Below are positions 60,057-64,000 of a stretch of 64,000 bases of DNA, one piece after another. Location: the NCBI RefSeq assembly GCF_018304765.1, contig NZ_CP072642.1, positions 1,037,501 through 1,101,500 of the forward strand, in the 5' to 3' direction. Position 1 is the first letter of the stretch; every line of letters starts with the position of its first letter. A program made the translations under genes and the position numbers. The notes under the pieces were generated by a model that saw nothing but the letters and a program-made list of their open reading frames with translations, made no database searches and was not told where the DNA came from. The DNA comes from Chloracidobacterium sp. N. GTDB taxonomy: Bacteria; Acidobacteriota; Blastocatellia; Chloracidobacteriales; Chloracidobacteriaceae.

Positions 60057-61352
60057 ATGCGGTATTATGCGAAGCAGTTTGGGCATTATGCGAAGCAGTT
60101 TGGATACGCCGGTCTCCGTCTGTGCGGGCTGGCGCTCTGTGTGGGATTGCTGGGAACGGCGGTGTGGGCCCAGAACGGGGCAATTCGGGGAACGGTGTAT
60201 TACCAGGAAAACGCCAACGCCAAGCCGAAACCGCGGCCGGGCGTCGAGATTCTCATCCTGCGGCAGGACATCAAGGGCCAGCTCAAGACGAAGACCGACA
60301 AAAAGGGGACGTACTTCTACACCGTTCAGGCGTTTGGAACGTACGTCGTGGTAGCTCACGGGGCGGGATACAAGCACCAGGTGAAGCCCCCCGTGCGCAT
60401 CACCAGCACGGAACCGGTGCAGATTGACATCACGCTGACGCCGGGCGATGGCCGCCTCCCGCCGGTGGAACAGTTGTTGGCCGAGGCCCAGGGTGGCGGA
60501 ACGCCGGAAACACCACCCCCGGCTCCGGCCGCTCCGCCAGAGCCAACAGCGGAAGAAAAGGAAGCCGCCGCCAAACTCAAGGCCGAACGGGAACGCATCG
60601 AGAAGGAAAATGAACGCGCCCGGAACATCAATGAGCAGCTTCGCACTTTGATGGATTCCGGCAATACCGCCTTCAACCGGGGCGACTACGAAACGGCGGC
60701 CAGCGATTACCGGAAGGCCTTGGCGCTCGATGACAATCAACCGGGCTTTCTGGGCAACCTGGCTTCCGCCACCCTGCAAATCGCCGTGCAGCACTTCAAT
60801 GCCAAGCGGCGCGATGAGGCACGGAAGGCGTTTCAGGAATCAGGTGACGCAGCCGCGCGCGCGGTGGCGCTCAACGATGCCCAGCCGGCCGACCGGCGCG
60901 ATCCCACCTACCGCAGCAAAGCGGCTGAAGCTTACCGCTTCCTGGCCGAACTCTATGGCGATGCCGAAGCCGGCGAAAAGGCCGCCAAGTTTTACATCGA
61001 ACTCGCCGACATGCAGACCGATGCCAAGAAGCGCAACGAAATGCGGGTTCGCGCCGGTGATTCCTACCGCTTTGCCGGCAAATTCAAGCAGGCGGATGAG
61101 TTTTACCGCGCTGTCCTGCAGGAGGATGCCAACAACATCCCGGCTATGAACGGACTTGCCATGTCGCTGCTGTCGTCTGACCCGGAGTTGCTTGACCCGA
61201 ACAAAGCCGGGGAAGCCATTGCCCTGTTCGAGATGGTGGCAGCCAAGGCAACCGATCCCAACCTGAAGCAGTCGGCACAGGCCAGCGCCGAGTACATTCG
61301 GACAACTGCCAAGGAAATCGTCCGTCCCAAGCCGGGGCGGAAGAAAAACTAA
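60057..61352 (+). CDS. Exported carboxypeptidase-regulatory and TPR protein
   Basis: This is a 431-residue secreted or periplasmic protein. A 7-residue duplication (YAKQFGH/YAKQFGY) precedes the signal peptide core 'LCGLALCVGLLGTAVWA'. A carboxypeptidase-regulatory/SpaA-like beta domain (about 42-125) and a Pro/Ala-rich linker with a charged helix lead to tetratricopeptide-like helical repeats (about 195-415, 'GNTAFNRGDYETAASDYRKA'). A GAGGAGG ribosome site supports the start. It probably scaffolds an envelope complex. A GC-rich hairpin separates it from ispG. Confidence 0.82.
   Translation: MRYYAKQFGHYAKQFGYAGLRLCGLALCVGLLGTAVWAQNGAIRGTVYYQENANAKPKPRPGVEILILRQDIKGQLKTKTDKKGTYFYTVQAFGTYVVVAHGAGYKHQVKPPVRITSTEPVQIDITLTPGDGRLPPVEQLLAEAQGGGTPETPPPAPAAPPEPTAEEKEAAAKLKAERERIEKENERARNINEQLRTLMDSGNTAFNRGDYETAASDYRKALALDDNQPGFLGNLASATLQIAVQHFNAKRRDEARKAFQESGDAAARAVALNDAQPADRRDPTYRSKAAEAYRFLAELYGDAEAGEKAAKFYIELADMQTDAKKRNEMRVRAGDSYRFAGKFKQADEFYRAVLQEDANNIPAMNGLAMSLLSSDPELLDPNKAGEAIALFEMVAAKATDPNLKQSAQASAEYIRTTAKEIVRPKPGRKKN
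60064..60105 (+). repeat. 21-base tandem duplication inside the TPR gene leader
   Basis: A 21-base unit (7 codons) is repeated in tandem at 60064-60084 and 60085-60105, differing only at the last bases. It adds a second YAKQFG to the signal-peptide n-region without disturbing the frame. Confidence 0.85.
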
Positions 61353-61357
61353 GCTGG

Positions 61358-61387
61358 TGCGGGGCCTGTCCGGTGGCCGGCCCCGCA
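61358..61387 (+). terminator. GC-rich hairpin between TPR gene and ispG
   Basis: TGCGGGGCC (61358-61366) pairs with GGCCCCGCA (61379-61387) around a 12-base loop. No T run follows, so it may be a weak terminator or a leader structure for ispG, whose ATG lies 25 bases on. Confidence 0.4.
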
Positions 61388-61412
61388 TCCACACACGTCG
61401 AAGGATAACCCT

Positions 61413-62648
61413 ATGCCCATTGCTCCCCGTCGGCGCTCAGTGCCGGTCAATGTCGGCGGCGTCATCATCGGCGGCGGCGCGCCGGTCGTCGTCCAGTCCA
61501 TGACGAACACGGACACGGCCGATGTGGCCGCCACCGTCGGGCAGGTGGCGGCCCTGCATGCCGCCGGTTCGGAAATCGTGCGCATCACCGTCAATGACCG
61601 CGATGCGGCGGCGGCCGTCCCGGACATTGTGCGTGGTCTGCGGGCGCGTGGTGTGGAAGTCCCTCTGGTTGGCGATTTTCACTACAACGGCCACACGCTG
61701 CTGCGCGACTTCCCGGAAACGGCCCGCCTGCTGGCCAAGTACCGGATCAATCCTGGCAATGTCGGTTTCGGGAAAAAGCACGATGAAAACTTCAAGGCCA
61801 TCGTCGAGCTGGCGATTCAGTACGAAAAGCCGGTACGGATTGGCGTCAACTGGGGCTCGCTCGACCAGGCGATGCTGGCGCGCATGATGGACGAAAATGC
61901 CCGGCGCGACCCACCGCTTTCCGCGCGTGAGGTCATGCTGGAAGCCATGTGCGCCAGCGCCCTGGAGTCGGCCGCGCTGGCCGAATCCATCGGCCTGCCG
62001 CATGACCGCATCATCATCAGCACGAAAATTTCGGAAGTGCAGGACCTGGTTGAGGTCTATCGGGCCATTGCCGCCCGGTGCGACTACCCGCTGCACGTCG
62101 GTTTGACCGAAGCCGGCATGGCCACGAAGGGTATTGTGGCCAGCGCCATCGGTATCGGTTTGCTGCTTCAGGAGGGCATCGGGGATACCATCCGCGTGTC
62201 CCTGACGCCGACCCCCGGCGGCGACCGGACTGAGGAAGTGCGTGTCGCCCAGACGATTCTGCAAACCATGGGCATCCGCAGCTTCACGCCCTTGGTCACA
62301 GCCTGTCCGGGGTGCGGGCGCACGACGAGCACCCTGTTTCAGGAAATGGCGCAGGACATCCAGACCTATTTGCGGGAACAGATGCCCGTCTGGAAAACCC
62401 GCTACCCGGGGGTTGAAACGCTCAAGGTGGCCGTCATGGGGTGCATTGTCAACGGCCCCGGCGAATCCAAGCATGCCGACATCGGGATTTCGCTGCCGGG
62501 CACCGGAGAAGACCCCAAAGCTCCGGTCTTCGTGGATGGCGTCAAAGTCACCACGCTCGAAGGCGAGCGCATTGTTCCGGCATTCATTGACATTCTCAAT
62601 GACTATGTTGCGCGGCGCTTTGGGGCGTCTGCGGGTGTAGGTCGCTGA
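61413..62648 (+). CDS. ispG: (E)-4-hydroxy-3-methylbut-2-enyl-diphosphate synthase
   Basis: IspG (GcpE) reductively opens MEcPP to HMBPP in the MEP isoprenoid pathway, using a [4Fe-4S] cluster. The 411-residue protein shows '[12 protein letters not shown]', '[12 protein letters not shown]' (in the first TIM-barrel part), the cluster ligands Cys298 and Cys301 in '[10 protein letters not shown]', a third Cys in 'GCIVNGPGE' and the end 'ALEGERI'-like '[14 protein letters not shown]'. The compact form without the plant-type insert is typical for bacteria. In a phototroph it feeds carotenoid, quinone and bacteriochlorophyll tails. Confidence 0.95.
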   Translation: MPIAPRRRSVPVNVGGVIIGGGAPVVVQSMTNTDTADVAATVGQVAALHAAGSEIVRITVNDRDAAAAVPDIVRGLRARGVEVPLVGDFHYNGHTLLRDFPETARLLAKYRINPGNVGFGKKHDENFKAIVELAIQYEKPVRIGVNWGSLDQAMLARMMDENARRDPPLSAREVMLEAMCASALESAALAESIGLPHDRIIISTKISEVQDLVEVYRAIAARCDYPLHVGLTEAGMATKGIVASAIGIGLLLQEGIGDTIRVSLTPTPGGDRTEEVRVAQTILQTMGIRSFTPLVTACPGCGRTTSTLFQEMAQDIQTYLREQMPVWKTRYPGVETLKVAVMGCIVNGPGESKHADIGISLPGTGEDPKAPVFVDGVKVTTLEGERIVPAFIDILNDYVARRFGASAGVGR

Positions 62649-62651
62649 GCC

Positions 62652-64000
62652 TCATCTCTGGAGCGGAACGGCACGCGGCTCAGGTGTCGGACGGCTCAGG
62701 GCCTGAAAACGCAGGAAAAACAGGACAGCCGCCGTGGCCAGCCCGACGACATAGCCCATCCAAATCCCGACTTCCCGCCAGCCCAGCCGGAACGCCAGTC
62801 CGTAGCTCGTCGGCAGCGCCACCAGCAGGTAGGCAATGAAAGCCAGAACGGTGGGCAGCAGGGCATCGGTCATGGCACGCAAGGCGGACAGGAGCACCAC
62901 CTGTAGCCCGTCGAAAAGCTGAAATACCGCCGCGACCAGCAGGAGCGTGGCGGCGATGCTGACTACCGCCGGGTCGGTGGTAAACAGGGTCGGCAGCCAG
63001 TGCCGCAGCGCGACGAAGACCAGCGCTGTAAAGCCCATGTACACCAGGACGATATGCATGGCCGCCAGTCCGGCGGCCCGCATGGCGCGCCGCTCGCCCG
63101 CGCCAAGGTAGTGACTGACCCGGATCGTTGCGGCGGCGGCAATCCCCGAAGCTCCCATGAATGTCAGCGAGGCCAGCCCAATGGCAATCTGGTGCGCGGC
63201 CAGTTCAAGCTTGCCGAGCCAGCCCATCATGACGGCTCCGGCCGCGAACGCACCCACTTCAAGCACGAACTGTCCGCCCAGCGGCAGGCCCAGCCGCAGG
63301 TAGCGCCGGATGGCGGCCCCGTCCCACGGTGTCCGGCGCAGGGCCGCGCGATAGGGGGCAAACATGCGGAGGCGGATGAAGCACAGGGCGAAGGTCCCCG
63401 CCAGGACCATGCGCACGAGCAGGGTGGCCACTCCGGCTCCCACGATACCCAGGCGCGGGAAGCCCCCGTGCCCGAAAATCAGCAGGTAGTTCAATCCCAC
63501 ATTGAGCAGGACTTCCAGAACCGTGATGAGGGCCGCGAGGCGCGTATTCCCCAGCCCTTCCGTAAACTGCCGGAACGTCTGAAAGACCATGACCGGCAGC
63601 AGCGAGGCCGCCAGAAGCAGGTAGTAGGGACGGGCCGTGGCCGTCACCTCCGGCGTCTGGCCAAACGCATCGAGCCACGGGTAGAGCGCCAGCAGCACAA
63701 GGGTGATGAGCAGCGCCACCGCCACGTTGACCGCCAGCCCGTGGCTGAGCCACTGCGTTGCTGCGCCGACATCCCCGGCCCCCCGCGCTGCGCCGACAAG
63801 GGGCGTCATGGCCAGGGTAAAGCCCACACCGAAAACCAGCCCGATGACGAACACGCTCTGCCCAAAGGCGGAAGCCGCCAGGGCGGTCGTGTCGTAGTGA
63901 CCGAGCATCAGGCTGTCTGTAAGCTGCACGATGAGGTGGCCCATCTGGGAAAACATGACGGGCAGCGCCAGTTTGAGATGGGCGGCGTAGTGACTGGCCG
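62652..64000 (-). CDS. MATE-family multidrug/sodium antiporter (partial at window edge)
   Basis: This is a multi-antimicrobial extrusion protein with about twelve helices; at least 449 codons are visible. It has 'QMGHLIVQLTDSLMLGHYD' near the N-terminus, 'MTPLVGAARGAGD' (family 'P..aqy.GA.d') and the repeat pattern 'LPLGGQFVLEVGAFAAGAVM' starting the second half. The reading frame stays open past the internal ATG at 63956 up to the window end ('HLKLALPV'), which is family-typical sequence, so the true start lies beyond 64000. It converges with ispG across three bases. Confidence 0.9.
   Translation of the reverse strand, partial: ASHYAAHLKLALPVMFSQMGHLIVQLTDSLMLGHYDTTALAASAFGQSVFVIGLVFGVGFTLAMTPLVGAARGAGDVGAATQWLSHGLAVNVAVALLITLVLLALYPWLDAFGQTPEVTATARPYYLLLAASLLPVMVFQTFRQFTEGLGNTRLAALITVLEVLLNVGLNYLLIFGHGGFPRLGIVGAGVATLLVRMVLAGTFALCFIRLRMFAPYRAALRRTPWDGAAIRRYLRLGLPLGGQFVLEVGAFAAGAVMMGWLGKLELAAHQIAIGLASLTFMGASGIAAAATIRVSHYLGAGERRAMRAAGLAAMHIVLVYMGFTALVFVALRHWLPTLFTTDPAVVSIAATLLLVAAVFQLFDGLQVVLLSALRAMTDALLPTVLAFIAYLLVALPTSYGLAFRLGWREVGIWMGYVVGLATAAVLFFLRFQALSRPTPEPRAVPLQR

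Noticed and set aside
58851-60794. 647-codon open frame on the minus strand
   Set aside because: It is antisense to the ABC1 kinase and TPR genes, which have full family motifs; its translation is His/Arg/Gln-rich without any domain, as expected of a shadow frame in GC-rich DNA.

Overview
The window comes from a thermophilic-type, GC-rich (roughly 60%) phototrophic acidobacterium, most likely Chloracidobacterium or a close relative. The main evidence is a clear bchX (chlorophyllide a reductase iron protein) combined with acidobacterial hallmarks: a carboxypeptidase-regulatory/TonB-receptor ('Oar-like') protein, an ATP synthase c subunit carrying a signal peptide, and several lipoproteins. No rRNA, tRNA, CRISPR array or insertion sequence was recognised. 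The assignment to genus is inference; the phototrophy call rests on bchX.

Layout. 1-7380: end of a SulP anion transporter with a beta-carbonic anhydrase, then a close-packed run of SDR, trpC, Xaa-Pro aminopeptidase, a small Cys-rich protein and an M1 peptidase. 7509-9629: two convergent, lower-GC glycosyltransferases. 9810-17414: a metal/toxicant homeostasis locus with a TonB receptor divergent from an RND efflux operon (adaptor, YgaP-like membrane protein, pump, ArsR regulator); a perfect 10+2+10 palindrome sits on the efflux promoter. 17578-22374: a large Oar-like TonB receptor and a DUF4139-like secreted protein, separated by a strong hairpin. 22487-26701: a four-gene respiratory operon (membrane protein, Rieske, cytochrome b, CydA-like protein fused to cytochrome c) with a good terminator. 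26965-40784: housekeeping genes (maf, NosL-like, RodZ-like, hydrolases, LptE, a large orphan ATPase, a radical-SAM/PDZ DUF512 protein, Nudix, M20 peptidase). 40996-46934: accessory island. 47337-64000: bchX, dnaE N-half, NtrC-type regulator, ATP synthase F0 genes, csp, a ClpP-like membrane-type protease, TonB-like protein, ABC1 kinase, TPR protein, ispG and a MATE exporter that runs off the edge.

Two items stand out. First, 41820-46934 is a compact, lower-GC operon encoding a DUF6884/YaaA-like protein, a NurA-family nuclease, a HerA-family DNA translocase and a tRNA-guanine-transglycosylase-like protein of the DpdA/TgtA5 kind. I read it as a candidate 7-deazaguanine DNA modification plus HerA-NurA processing or defence system; that combination is not the known Dpd cluster. 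Second, dnaE (48817-51540) ends not with the polymerase C-terminus but with the N-terminal half of a split intein, inserted after the same Phe-Asn-Lys site used by the split DnaE inteins of cyanobacteria. The matching C-half is not in this window, so the replicative polymerase is probably made by protein trans-splicing.

The genes otherwise describe a cell with a cytochrome b/Rieske electron transfer chain and an unusual cytochrome-bd-like terminal module, bacteriochlorophyll synthesis genes dispersed over the chromosome, an F-type ATP synthase whose genes are split between loci, and an outer membrane served by LptE, TonB receptors and a TonB-like protein.
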